The notes beneath the pieces were generated by a model, which saw nothing but the letters and a program-made list of their open reading frames with translations, did not search any database and was not told the DNA's origin. A program made the translations under genes and the position numbers. 64,000 nucleotides of DNA from Actinokineospora auranticolor. Lineage in GTDB: Bacteria > Actinomycetota > Actinomycetes > Mycobacteriales > Pseudonocardiaceae. The stretch is taken from NCBI RefSeq assembly GCF_002934265.1, contig NZ_PTIX01000001.1:124001-188000 (forward strand), in the 5' to 3' direction. Positions 1 to 12,790 of this stretch are shown one piece after another; within the stretch, counting starts at the first letter, position 1; the number at the start of each line of letters is the position of its first letter.

Positions 1-1
1 C

Positions 2-1765
2 GAGTCCGAGAAATCCACAGTGGACTCGGTGGCGCCCGCGGCGGGCATCCCGGCGCCGCGGCACGCCGAGTCCGGCGCCATCGCGGACCTGCTGGAGGAA
101 CTCAACGGCCTGGTCGGGCTCGACGGCGTCAAACGCGAGGTCGAGACCCTCGTCCGGCTGCACCAGATGGCCGAACGCCGGGCCGCCGCCGGGCTGCCGT
201 CGCCCCCGCTCGGCCGCCACCTCGTGTTCACCGGCTCCCCGGGCACGGGCAAGACCACCATCGCCCGCCTCTACGGCCGGATCCTCACCGCGCTCGGCGT
301 CCTGCGCACCGGTCAGCTCGTCGAGTGCGCCCGTGCCGACCTGGTCGCGGCCGTTGTCGGTGGCACCGCGCTCAAGACCCAGGAGAAGTTCGACGAGGCG
401 CTTGGCGGAGTCCTGTTCGTCGACGAGGCGTACACGCTCTCCGCGGGCTCCGGCGGCAGCGGTCCCGACTTCGGCAGGGAGGCCATCGACACGCTGGTGA
501 AGCTGATGGAGGACCACCGCGACGACGTCGTGGTCATCGTCGCCGGGTACACCAACGACATGCGCGCCTTCCTCGCCGCCAACCCCGGGCTCTCGTCGCG
601 ATTCACCCGCACCATCGAGTTCGCCGACTACTCCGCGCCCGAGCTGGTGACCATTGTGGAGGGACTGTGCCGGGCGCACGACTACCGGCTGGAGTTCGAG
701 ACCCGCGCCGCCGTGCACGCCTACTTCACCAAGCTCCCGCGCGACGCGTCCTTCGGCAACGGCCGCACCGCGCGGAAGGTGTTCGAGGAGATGGTCGGTC
801 GCCAGGCGTACCGGCTCGCCGAAGACGAGGAAGCCTCACCTGTGGCCCTGACCCGACTGCTGCCCGACGACCTCGGTCCGCTGCCGGGCAGCGGGGTCGG
901 CGCGGGCGCGGGCCGCGTCGACGAGGAACAGGTGGAGCGGTTGCTGTCCGAGCTGCGCGGACTGGTCGGACTCGATGACGTCAAACAGGAAGTGGCCAGC
1001 ATGGTCGACCTGCTGGCGTCGGCCCGCAGGCGGCAGGAGGCCGGTCTCCCGGTACCGTCGCTGAGTCGTCACCTGATCTTCGCCGGGCCGCCGGGTACCG
1101 GTAAGACGACCGTCGCCCGGCTGTACGGGTCGGTGCTCGCGGCGATGGGGGTGCTGGCGCAGGGACAGGTCGTCGAGGTCAGTCGCGCGGACCTGGTGGG
1201 GGAGTACATCGGGCACACGGCCAAGCGCACCACCGAGTCCTTCGACCGCGCCCGCGGCGGCGTGCTGTTCATCGACGAGGCCTACACGCTCTCCAGCCGC
1301 CCCGGCGGCGGTCAGGACTTCGGGCGGGAGGCCATCGACACGCTCGTGAAGCTCATGGAGGACCACCGCGACGAGGTCGTGGTCATCGCGGCGGGGTACG
1401 CCGACGAGATGACCGGGTTCCTCGCCGCGAACCCCGGTCTGTCGTCGCGGTTCTCCCACCACGTGCACTTCGCCAACTACACGGCCGATGAACTGGTCAC
1501 CATCGTCAGCCAGCACGCCACCAAGATCGGTTACGAGTGCGCGGCCGCCACCGTGGTGTCGCTGCGCGAGCACTTCGCCACCATCCCCCGGCACGCGTCC
1601 TTCGGCAACGGCCGCTACGCCCGCCAGGTGCTCGACGAAGCCGTCACCCGGCACGCCCGCCGCACCCGGTCCATCCCCACGCCGACGATCGCAGACCTGT
1701 GCGTTCTGTTGCCTGAGGACATCCCCGCGGCGAGTCCCTCGGGCAAACCACCCGGACAGCGGTGA
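2..1765 (+). CDS. Tandem CbbX/SpoVK-type AAA+ ATPase (5' end may lie outside the window)
   Basis: Two AAA+ modules about 283 residues apart. Counting from the GTG at position 20, module 1 has Walker A GSPGTGKTT at residues 72-80 and Walker B VLFVDEA near 131; module 2 has Walker A GPPGTGKTT near 355 and Walker B VLFIDEA near 415. Both carry the family's LSSRF and FGNGR (arginine sensor) segments. The family remodels protein complexes (CbbX acts on Rubisco; EccA is an ESX relative). The frame stays open from base 2 to the GTG, so an upstream N-terminal part may exist outside the window. The Hsp70-like gene follows after 121 nt on the same strand, suggesting joint work on a protein assembly. 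The AAA+ assignment is firm; the substrate is unknown. Confidence 0.85.
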   Translation, partial: ESEKSTVDSVAPAAGIPAPRHAESGAIADLLEELNGLVGLDGVKREVETLVRLHQMAERRAAAGLPSPPLGRHLVFTGSPGTGKTTIARLYGRILTALGVLRTGQLVECARADLVAAVVGGTALKTQEKFDEALGGVLFVDEAYTLSAGSGGSGPDFGREAIDTLVKLMEDHRDDVVVIVAGYTNDMRAFLAANPGLSSRFTRTIEFADYSAPELVTIVEGLCRAHDYRLEFETRAAVHAYFTKLPRDASFGNGRTARKVFEEMVGRQAYRLAEDEEASPVALTRLLPDDLGPLPGSGVGAGAGRVDEEQVERLLSELRGLVGLDDVKQEVASMVDLLASARRRQEAGLPVPSLSRHLIFAGPPGTGKTTVARLYGSVLAAMGVLAQGQVVEVSRADLVGEYIGHTAKRTTESFDRARGGVLFIDEAYTLSSRPGGGQDFGREAIDTLVKLMEDHRDEVVVIAAGYADEMTGFLAANPGLSSRFSHHVHFANYTADELVTIVSQHATKIGYECAAATVVSLREHFATIPRHASFGNGRYARQVLDEAVTRHARRTRSIPTPTIADLCVLLPEDIPAASPSGKPPGQR

Positions 1766-1886
1766 ACGCTTGATGTGACTATCGGGCAACGGTCCTGCTC
1801 CAGGGGGAGGAGCTGGTCCACACCAGTCGGAGATCCGGATAGAGTGCCGTACCGGAGCGGGCGGCAACTCCTTTCGGGAGAACTTC

Positions 1887-4010
<2,124 letters not shown>

Positions 4011-4032
4011 GGGGTAGGGATATCCCTACCCC
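4011..4032. promoter_or_regulatory. 22-bp perfect palindrome, candidate response-regulator operator
   Basis: A perfect dyad of two 11-bp arms, half-site GGGGTAGGGAT, with no loop. It begins right after the Hsp70-like gene's stop and lies 54 bp before the kinase-like/response-regulator pair. Without a loop or T-run it looks like a protein-binding site rather than a terminator. The nearby NarL-type regulator (4569-5231) is the obvious candidate ligand; that link is inference. Confidence 0.55.
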
Positions 4033-4086
4033 GGTCGGGGGTTGGCCCCGTTGCCCGAGCCGGTCGCGCGCGAGCACGATTAAGCG

Positions 4087-4578
4087 ATGAACGGCATCAG
4101 GCGGGACGTCCGGCTCCGCCCGGTCGACCCGGGCACCTGCGCGCTGCGCCGGGGCCTGGAGCGCGACCTCAACGACGGGCCCGCGCAGCGGGTGGCCGCG
4201 CTGTCGGTGGAACTGGGCCTGTTCGCCGCCGACCTCACCGACCCGGCGCTCGGCGCGCGCGTCGCCGGGTTGCAGGCCGCGCTGGCGGTCGTGCTGGCCG
4301 AACTGCGCGAGATCGGCGGCGCGCTGTACCCGCCGGTGCTGGCCAGCGACGGGTTCGAGCCCGCGCTGCGCGCCGTGGCCGAGCGGCACGGGCTGGCCAT
4401 CGCGGTGCGCGGCGAGCAGGTGGCGCACCTCGACGCCGACACCGCGGACGCGACCTGCCTCGCGGTCGCCGACCACCTCAGGTCCGTGCCACCGGAGACC
4501 AAAGTGGACGTTCAGGTGCGGGCGGCGGCGGGCGGCGTGCGGGTCGACGTGACGGAGGAGCGGGTGCGGTGCGGGTAG
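4087..4578 (+). CDS. Truncated histidine kinase-like protein lacking the phospho-acceptor His
   Basis: 163 residues matching the dimerisation/phospho-acceptor (HisKA_3) part of NarX/UhpB-type kinases. Where the family has ERDLHDG, this protein reads ERDLNDG, so the phosphorylated His is Asn29. The rest of the helical hairpin is recognisable (LREIGGALYPPVL). The ATP-binding domain is only a remnant: N-box and G-boxes are missing and the chain ends where the DxGxG motif would begin. It should not autophosphorylate. Its 3' end overlaps the response regulator start by 10 nt, so the two are translationally coupled. A phosphatase, sequestration or scaffold role toward that regulator is inference. 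Confidence 0.75.
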   Translation: MNGIRRDVRLRPVDPGTCALRRGLERDLNDGPAQRVAALSVELGLFAADLTDPALGARVAGLQAALAVVLAELREIGGALYPPVLASDGFEPALRAVAERHGLAIAVRGEQVAHLDADTADATCLAVADHLRSVPPETKVDVQVRAAAGGVRVDVTEERVRCG

Positions 4579-5231
4579 CCATCGCCGACGACGGGGCGCT
4601 GTTCCGCGAGGGGCTCGTCATGCTGCTGCGCGCCGCCGGGCACGAGGTGGTCGCCTCGGTCGCCGACGGCGACACCCTGGTCGAGCGGGTCAGCGCCGAC
4701 CCGGTCGACGCGGTCGTGCTCGACATCCGGATGCCGCCCGAACCCGACGGCGGCCTCGCCACCGCCGAACGCCTGCGGGCGCTGCGCCCGGAAACCGGGA
4801 TCCTGCTGCTGTCGCACTACGCCGAGACGCACTACCTGATGCGGGTGCTGGAGATCGGCACCGAGGGCATCGGTTACCGGCTCAAGGAACGCGTCGCGGG
4901 CGTCCAGGTGCTCGACGACACGCTCACCCGGATCGCGGGCGGCGAGATCGTCATGGAACCGTCGCTGGCCAAGCGGTTGGTGCAGCGGCCCGCCGGTGGT
5001 GGCGGCCCGGTCGGCACGCTGACCGAGCGCGAGCACGACGTGCTGCGGCTGATGGCCGAGGGGCGCACCAACGCCGCCATCGCCAAGGAACTGTTCGTCT
5101 CGGCCAAGGCCGTGGAGAAGCACGTCGCGGCCATCTTCGGCAAACTCGACCTGCCCGGCGACCAGACCGTGCACCACCGCCGGGTCCTCGCGGTGCTGGC
5201 CTACCTGCGGGCCGGCCGGGTCGACGGGTAG
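4569..5231 (+). CDS. NarL/LuxR-family response regulator
   Basis: 220 residues. The receiver domain is complete: acidic pair D7-D8, phospho-acceptor D52 (VVLDIRM), switch Ser82 and conserved K106. The C-terminal LuxR-type helix-turn-helix (about 153-198) begins LTEREHDVLRLMAEGRTN. The GTG start lies inside the preceding gene. The intact receiver contrasts with the two adjacent kinase-like proteins, neither of which has the phospho-donor His, so phosphate must come from another kinase or small phosphodonors, or the regulator works unphosphorylated. The palindrome at 4011-4032 is a plausible autoregulatory site. Confidence 0.9.
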   Translation: MRVAIADDGALFREGLVMLLRAAGHEVVASVADGDTLVERVSADPVDAVVLDIRMPPEPDGGLATAERLRALRPETGILLLSHYAETHYLMRVLEIGTEGIGYRLKERVAGVQVLDDTLTRIAGGEIVMEPSLAKRLVQRPAGGGGPVGTLTEREHDVLRLMAEGRTNAAIAKELFVSAKAVEKHVAAIFGKLDLPGDQTVHHRRVLAVLAYLRAGRVDG

Positions 5232-5238
5232 CGGCGGG

Positions 5239-6840
5239 GTGGCGCGAGGGCCGGTGGCCGCGCTGGTCCGTGAACTCGCCGAGAGCACGGGACTCGGCGC
5301 CGTCTACTACACCGAGGGGCCGGACGGTCTGTCCGTCGCCGCCGCGTGGCCGGAGCACCCTTCCGGCCCGGTACCCGGTGTCGCGGTACAGGTTCCCGGC
5401 GGTGGGGTGCTCGTGCTCGTCGCGGTCTCCCTGGGGAGCGCGGACATGGACCGCCTGCGTCGGTTCGCGGATCGCATCGCGCTGGCCGCGGCGGGGGAGC
5501 GGCTGCGCGCCGAACAGGACCGGCAGCGGTCGCGGACCCGCGCGCTGGAACGGGAAGTGCTGACGGCCCGGGAACGCCTCGTCCACGTCCGGGACCTCGA
5601 GCGGCGCCGCATCGCGGGCGCGCTCACCGGCGTGATCGGCCGCGACTTCGCCCAGCTGCGCTCGCGGCTGGAGGCGGGAGAACTGGCGGAGTTCCGGACG
5701 ACGCTCGACGACGTGATCGACCGGTTCCGCACCGTCGTGCGGGGCGTGCACCCGGCGATGCTGCCCGAGCGCGGACCGCTGGCGGCACTGGAGGAACTGG
5801 CCGCGACACTACCGCGCCCGGTCCGGTTCGCAGGCGACCTCGGGCGCCGAGCGGGCTGGGAGGTCGAGTCCGGCCTCTACCACGCGGCGGCGGCCGTACT
5901 GGCACTCCTGGCCGAAAACGCTTGCGTCCAGCCGGTCCAGGTCTCCTGTTCACGCGAGGACGGGCTCCTGTCACTGACCTTTGTGGACCCTTCATCCGCG
6001 GTGGTGGACCTGCGATCGGCACTCCGCGACGACGCCGCCCGCCTGTCAGCCTTCGGCGGAACCCTGGAAACCTGGGACGAAGGCGGAACCGCGACCATAC
6101 GAGTCCGCCTGCCGGAACGTTTCGACGTCGCCGCAATAGAGCCCGTGGGCCTACTCGCCCGGGTACGTGAAGTCGTGGCCGCCGGTGTGCGCGCGTCGGT
6201 GGCAGGATGGTCGGAGCTCGCCGAGCTTCTGGACCGACCGCCGGTGGTGGCGTTGGTGGGCCCGGGAAGCACCGCCGCGGTCGAATCACTGACCGGCCAC
6301 GAAGTACTACGGCACCTGACCCTGACCGACACCCCGGCGGAAGCCGACGTCGTGCTCGCCTTGGACTCCACTATGGACTTGGTTCACCCGACCGTGAGCC
6401 ACGTAGACGACCCGTCACCCGCCCTACCGGACTTGCTGTACCGGCGAGTGGTCGACCGAGCCGACCTACTAGCAGCCCGCGGGGTGTTGACGGCGGCACG
6501 CCAAACCCCCCAACCGGAGCCGCTGGCCCGCCTGCTGGACCAGGTACTGGCAGACGCACACGAGCTGGTGGAACTGGACCTGGTCGACGCCCTGGAATCC
6601 GGCACCACCGCACTACACGCCCTGACCACCGAAGCCCTGCGACTCCTGGGCGCCTCCGGCCGCGCCCCCCACACCCGCCTGGGCCTACCCCGCCACGCCC
6701 CACCAGCAGACATCCGCACCGCCGCGGCCACAGCGACCACGGCGTGGCGCACCCACGCGGGCAACCCGGCGCTGAGCACCCGCGCACACGAGGCGTGTTT
6801 GACAGTGGTACGAACCTGCGAAGGCTTGGCGATGGGTTAG
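5239..6840 (+). CDS. Second degenerate histidine kinase-like protein with a GTPase-like C-terminal region
   Basis: 533 residues, GTG start 7 nt after the response regulator. The N-terminal ~115 residues look GAF-like and end in a coiled coil. Next comes a HisKA_3 segment in which LERRRIAGALTGV replaces the family's ERRRIARDLHDG, so the His position is Thr130. A shrunken ATPase-like domain (about 170-285) ends GGTATIRVRLP but lacks a clear N-box and DxGxG. The last ~230 residues contain VVALVGPGSTAAVESL (about 334), which resembles a P-loop with the GK(S/T) lost, followed by a helical region reminiscent of dynamin-like proteins. That resemblance is weak. Codon choice becomes less GC3-biased in the last third. 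Probably a scaffold or sensor partner of the regulator; function unknown. Confidence 0.65.
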   Translation: MARGPVAALVRELAESTGLGAVYYTEGPDGLSVAAAWPEHPSGPVPGVAVQVPGGGVLVLVAVSLGSADMDRLRRFADRIALAAAGERLRAEQDRQRSRTRALEREVLTARERLVHVRDLERRRIAGALTGVIGRDFAQLRSRLEAGELAEFRTTLDDVIDRFRTVVRGVHPAMLPERGPLAALEELAATLPRPVRFAGDLGRRAGWEVESGLYHAAAAVLALLAENACVQPVQVSCSREDGLLSLTFVDPSSAVVDLRSALRDDAARLSAFGGTLETWDEGGTATIRVRLPERFDVAAIEPVGLLARVREVVAAGVRASVAGWSELAELLDRPPVVALVGPGSTAAVESLTGHEVLRHLTLTDTPAEADVVLALDSTMDLVHPTVSHVDDPSPALPDLLYRRVVDRADLLAARGVLTAARQTPQPEPLARLLDQVLADAHELVELDLVDALESGTTALHALTTEALRLLGASGRAPHTRLGLPRHAPPADIRTAAATATTAWRTHAGNPALSTRAHEACLTVVRTCEGLAMG

Positions 6841-7500
6841 CGGTCGCGCGGCCCGGCCCGATGTTCCCGATGATCATCCGCGCGCCTTCCGCGCCTGGCC
6901 GCCGGTCGTTCCTCGGTGGTGGTGGGCCGATCGGTCATCCCGCCCGCTACGGCGTGTCCGACGCGAACAGGCCGGACCGCGCCGCGGACTTTGTGCGGGT
7001 CGCGCACCGGCAACCCCGTGCCACGGCACCGTGTCCGGGCGCCGGGGACCGGTTCGGCGGGAGTGCGGCGGACCTGGGCATAGCTCGTCAGGGAGCGCTC
7101 AGTCTGCCGATGCTGATGGCGCGTCTTCCCCTCGGGGACTCGGAATCTTGCCAGGACACCGCACTAGGCAGGGGACCGATCCCGCTGTCCGGCCCTGTCG
7201 CGGCAGGCGGTCGCGGTCTGGGACGCTCCTCGACCCAGGTCGACCGGCGGCCTATCGCCGTATGGTCCCGACGGCCAGGCGTCGGGTGCTGGAGGTTCCA
7301 TGCTCGGTGTTCCCGATGATGGCAGCCGCGCCCTCTGCCGGGGTGCCGAATCCCCGGGCTGTCCCACTGGGCTGCGAGACGGGCTCGCGGCGGTTCTGGC
7401 AGTGCCTTGACCCGCGGCGATTGGATGGTCTCACCGGGCGGGGTCGCAGTGGCCCCGCCGCGCACCAGGAGGTGGATCGTGTGGTGGAGCGGGCATAAGA
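6841..7500. other. Non-coding region with two imperfect repeats
   Basis: About 660 bp without a gene I can support. The open frames here have shadow-like, Arg/Pro/Gly-rich composition and no family resemblance. The 13-mer TGTTCCCGATGAT occurs at 6862-6874 and 7308-7320, each followed by a related GC-rich tail, giving two imperfect copies of roughly 40 bp. They may be remnants of a small repeat element. Confidence 0.4.
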
Positions 7501-7532
7501 GATCGGCAAGGGGAATGCTCCCCTTGCCGATC
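7501..7532 (-). terminator. Hairpin terminator downstream of argG
   Basis: A 14-bp perfect stem (arm GATCGGCAAGGGGA) with a 4-nt loop, 15 bp beyond the argG stop. No long T-run, as is usual in high-GC actinobacteria. It may also stop transcription from the left. Confidence 0.7.
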
Positions 7533-7547
7533 CGGGTCCTGCCTGGC

Positions 7548-9870
<2,323 letters not shown>

Positions 9871-9911
9871 GGTCGCCTCTGTGTGTCACTCGGTGTCGAC
9901 TTCGGCATCTA

Positions 9912-9925
9912 GTGTCCGAAGACAC
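9912..9925. promoter_or_regulatory. Candidate TetR operator in a divergent promoter region
   Basis: Inverted repeat GTGTC-N4-GACAC between the divergent SDR pseudogene (start 9870) and the TetR gene (start 9936). Such dyads in the shared promoter are typical operators of divergently oriented TetR repressors. If translation starts at the alternative GTG at 9912, the dyad would lie inside the gene, which argues for the downstream start. Confidence 0.45.
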
Positions 9926-9935
9926 ACTGGGTGGC

Positions 9936-10505
9936 GTGGACGGGTTGCGGGACCGGACCAGGCGGGCTGTGCGGGCCGACCTGGCGGAGCGGGCGATGGT
10001 GCTGTTCCGTGAGCGCGGCTTCGACGAGACGACCGTGGACGACATCGCCCGGGCGGCGGGCATGTCCAAGCGCAGCTTCTTCCGCTACTTCGCGACCAAG
10101 GAGGACGCCGTCCTCGGGCTCGTGGACGAGTTGGGGGAGCGGGTCGTCGAGGACATCCGCGCCCGCCCGGCCGACGAGCCGCCCTGGGAGTGCCTGCGAC
10201 AGGTGCTGCGCCAGTCGGAGGAGCGCATCCGAACATCAGCCGACGCCCTCCGGCTGATCGAGTCGACCCCCGCGCTCCGCGCCGCCCACCACGGCAAACG
10301 CGATCAGACCCGGGCCCTGATCGCCACCGCGCTCCGCGACCGGCCGGGCTCGACCCTCGCCCCTTTCGCCGCGGACCTGCTCGCCACCGCGGCGGGCGCT
10401 GCTCTGGACGCCGCCGCCCGCGAATGGCTCCGCACCGGCGGCACCGCCGACCGCGCCCACCTGCTCGACCAGGCTTTCGCCGCGCTGCGCCCCAAGCTCG
10501 CCTGA
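9936..10505 (+). CDS. TetR/AcrR-family transcriptional regulator
   Basis: 189 residues from GTG 9936 (197 from GTG 9912; neither has a clear ribosome site). The N-terminal TetR helix-turn-helix is typical: ERGFDETTVDDIARAAGMSKRSFFRYFATKED. The C-terminal helical domain would bind an unknown ligand. It faces the broken SDR gene, which it presumably once repressed, with an inverted repeat between them. The regulator itself shows no damage, so it may have other targets. Confidence 0.88.
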   Translation: MDGLRDRTRRAVRADLAERAMVLFRERGFDETTVDDIARAAGMSKRSFFRYFATKEDAVLGLVDELGERVVEDIRARPADEPPWECLRQVLRQSEERIRTSADALRLIESTPALRAAHHGKRDQTRALIATALRDRPGSTLAPFAADLLATAAGAALDAAAREWLRTGGTADRAHLLDQAFAALRPKLA

Positions 10506-10700
10506 GTCGCCCCGCCCCGCCGCCGCGCGGAATCGCGTCCACTCGTAGTGTCCGCGATGTGCGTGCGGCCCACCGCGCAGCGCTTCTGTTTTTACCGGCA
10601 TCCAGCGAAGGGCCTGTCTTCGCGGTCATCGACGCGACCATGGACAACCCGTCCGAATCTCCACGTTCTGATCGCCGAACGTCGCCACCAACGGCCGGGC

Positions 10701-10820
10701 AACTACGACCCGTTCTTCCCGTTCGGGGTGTCTGGCGCGTTCACCGGTGCCGCCACGGTGTTCTTCGCGGTTTTCGGCTACGACGCGATGAGCACGGCTG
10801 CGGAGGACTCCAAGGACTCG
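10701..10820 (+). pseudogene. Fragment of an APC-family amino acid permease
   Basis: About 40 codons reading NYDPFFPFGVSGAFTGAATV and continuing FFAVFGYDAMSTAAEDSKDS. This matches the segment before and within a transmembrane helix of cationic amino acid/APC permeases (family pattern FFAYIGFDAVSTAAEE). No flanking permease sequence is recognisable, so it is a short relic. Confidence 0.6.
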
Positions 10821-10834
10821 GTTGGCACGACTGA

Positions 10835-11047
10835 TTCACCGTCACCACCGGCTTCTCCGACGGCGTCGCCGCGACCAACGCGACCGTCAGCGCCACGACC
10901 TTGAACGGCACTACGCAGCTGTTCACCACTGCCCCCGACGGCCGCGTGATCTCGACCTTCTGGTCAACCGACACCGCCGCCAACGGTGGCTGGCACGACT
11001 GGTTCGGCATTCCCGGCGGCACCGGGAACGGCCTGGTCCGCATCTGA
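10835..11047 (+). pseudogene. C-terminal remnant of a secreted beta-propeller/lectin-like protein
   Basis: 71 codons with no start, in a different frame from the permease relic just upstream and ending in TGA. The sequence includes TQLFTTAPDGRVISTFW and WHDWFGIPGG, reminiscent of repeat units of fucose-lectin-like propellers. A good hairpin terminator follows 7 bp later, so this looks like the surviving 3' end of a longer gene. The family guess is weak. Confidence 0.4.
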
Positions 11048-11054
11048 TCACCCC

Positions 11055-11086
11055 AAGCCCGGAGCGGGTCCAGCAGCTCCGGGCTT
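11055..11086 (+). terminator. Intrinsic terminator-like hairpin
   Basis: Arms AAGCCCGGAGC and GCTCCGGGCTT, 11 bp perfect with a 10-nt loop, followed by T. It sits just after the remnant gene's stop and insulates the ArsR gene downstream. Confidence 0.65.
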
Positions 11087-11233
11087 TCCCCATCCCAAGG
11101 CGAGCAGCGCCGACTATCGCGGCAGGCGTTGAGCCGATCCGCGCGGCGCACCCGGTGTCGATTCCGGGTGAACCCGCCGGTTTCATGCCAACTCTGGTTT
11201 GCATGTGCTTGGCCGCGCTATCATGGTGGGGTC

Positions 11234-11563
11234 ATGGAGACCGAAGGCGTTCCCGGGGACGAGTTGGGCCAGGTGCTCGCCACGCTGGCCAACCCGCACC
11301 GCATGCGGGTGATCGCGGCGTTGGCCGGGCGGCGGGAGTACGTCAGCGGGCTGGCCCGCGAGCTGGGCATCAGCCGTGCCCTGCTCCAGGTGCACCTGCG
11401 CAAGCTGGAGGCGGCGGGCCTGGTCGCCTCGACCCTGGAGTTCTCCGCCGACGGCAAGTCGCTGAAGTTCTACGAGGTCGTGCCGTTCCGGTTCGTGCTG
11501 ACGCCGGAGAGCGTCACCGCGGCCGCGCGCACGCTGGGACCCGCTGGGGGAAGGGAAGACTGA
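11234..11563 (+). CDS. ArsR-type winged-helix transcriptional regulator
   Basis: 109 residues. A winged-helix DNA-binding domain fills most of the chain: LANPHRMRVIAALAGRREYV, then recognition helix region ELGISRALLQVHLRKLEAAG. No metal-binding Cys cluster is present, so it is not a classical metal sensor. The ATG is preceded by GGTGGGG. It is followed after 1 nt by a small membrane protein gene, so the two are co-translated and probably functionally linked. Confidence 0.85.
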   Translation: METEGVPGDELGQVLATLANPHRMRVIAALAGRREYVSGLARELGISRALLQVHLRKLEAAGLVASTLEFSADGKSLKFYEVVPFRFVLTPESVTAAARTLGPAGGRED

Positions 11564-11564
11564 C

Positions 11565-11834
11565 GTGGAGGTTCGCGACTGGCAGGAGGTCTTCGGCGTC
11601 ATCGGCGTCTTCGTCCTGCTCACCTGCGTGATCACCGTGACGATCTGGCAGGTCGCCGTGACGGCGCGGGCCAAGGCCGCCATCGCCCGCGAGGCCGCCT
11701 ACCAGGACCTGGCCCAGCGGTCGGTGCGGGCGCAGGAGGACGTGGTCCGCGAGCTGGTGGAGACCCGCGAGCAGCTGGCCGACCTGCGCGCCAGGATGGG
11801 CGGCGTCGAGCACGTGCTCCGCGAGGTCGAGTAG
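11565..11834 (+). CDS. Small single-pass membrane protein with a coiled-coil tail
   Basis: 89 residues, GTG start 1 nt after the ArsR-type gene. One transmembrane helix at about residues 11-33 (VIGVFVLLTCVITVTIWQVA) is followed by a charged heptad-like helix rich in Ala, Arg, Glu and Gln to the end. I do not recognise a family. Tight coupling to the regulator suggests that it is a membrane partner or a target of the same control. Confidence 0.75.
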   Translation: MEVRDWQEVFGVIGVFVLLTCVITVTIWQVAVTARAKAAIAREAAYQDLAQRSVRAQEDVVRELVETREQLADLRARMGGVEHVLREVE

Positions 11835-11874
11835 CCCGGGATGCGGTCCGCCGGAAGTCGAGTAGCTTGACGGC

Positions 11875-12606
11875 ATGGCCGCATCGGACGTTCAGTACGA
11901 CGCGTTGGCGCAGCAGTACGAGCGCGCCAAGCACATCCCGACCGGTCTGGCTGAGCGGGCCACGCTGCTCGCCGCCCTCCCGGACCTGACGGACCGCTCG
12001 GTGCTGGACGTCGCCTGCGGCACCGGCTTCTACGCCCGCCTGTACCGCGACCGCGGCGCCACCCGGGTGGTGGGCGTCGACTCGTCGGCGGAGATGGTGG
12101 CCCACGCCCGCGACGTCGAGGAGCGCGAGCCGCTGGGCATCGAGTACCACCACCTCGACGCGACGAGCCTGCCCGTGCTGGGCTCCTTCGACGTGGTGAC
12201 CGCCGTGTGGCTGCTCGGCTACGCCGCCGACCCGACCGCGATGGCGACCATGGTCGCGAACCTGCGGGCCAACGTCGTCCCCGGCGGCCGGGTCGTGGTC
12301 CTGGTGCCGAACCCCGACGTCGACTGGGACGTCATGGACGGGTACTTCCGCTACGGCTACGTCGTCCACCGATCGGGCGCCGACCGCGTCCCCCAGCCGG
12401 TGACCGTGCACGTCCTCGGCGACCCGCCCTTCGACTTCGACTCCTTCTTCTGGCCCCCGGGCACCTACGAGACCGCCCTGGCCGAAGGCGGCCTGACCGG
12501 CATCTCCAGGCACCCCACCGTCATCCCCGCCGACGACCAGTCCGAGGCGTTCTGGGAGCCGCTGCGCCGCAGCCCCAGCTTCGCCGTGTACAGCGGCACC
12601 ACCTGA
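11875..12606 (+). CDS. Class I SAM-dependent methyltransferase
   Basis: 243 residues. SAM-binding motif I is VLDVACGTGFYARL (about 42-55), motif II is RVVGVDSSAEMV, and the acidic motif IV region is FDVVTAVWLLGYA. The overall pattern resembles toxoflavin synthase-like small-molecule methyltransferases. The substrate is unknown. It is a monocistronic unit 40 nt after the small membrane protein gene. Confidence 0.87.
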   Translation: MAASDVQYDALAQQYERAKHIPTGLAERATLLAALPDLTDRSVLDVACGTGFYARLYRDRGATRVVGVDSSAEMVAHARDVEEREPLGIEYHHLDATSLPVLGSFDVVTAVWLLGYAADPTAMATMVANLRANVVPGGRVVVLVPNPDVDWDVMDGYFRYGYVVHRSGADRVPQPVTVHVLGDPPFDFDSFFWPPGTYETALAEGGLTGISRHPTVIPADDQSEAFWEPLRRSPSFAVYSGTT

Positions 12607-12668
12607 ACGTGGTAACCCGAGTGGGTGAAACTGGCTGCGCAGTGTACAAGCCTTGGGGTGCAAGAGAT

Positions 12669-12684
12669 CGCAACCGCGGTTGCG
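12669..12684. promoter_or_regulatory. 16-bp perfect palindrome, candidate operator
   Basis: CGCAACCGCGGTTGCG, a perfect dyad without a loop, between the methyltransferase stop and the small gene at 12791. It may be a binding site for a repressor of that gene; no regulator can be assigned. Confidence 0.35.
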
Positions 12685-12790
12685 CGACGGGTGCGGCTCG
12701 GGGGCTGTGCCGGTGTGGCTCGAGACAAGGCCCCGCCGGCCGGGCAACCTTGGTGGTGTGACCGCAGCCACCCCGACCCGGGAGCCCAGG

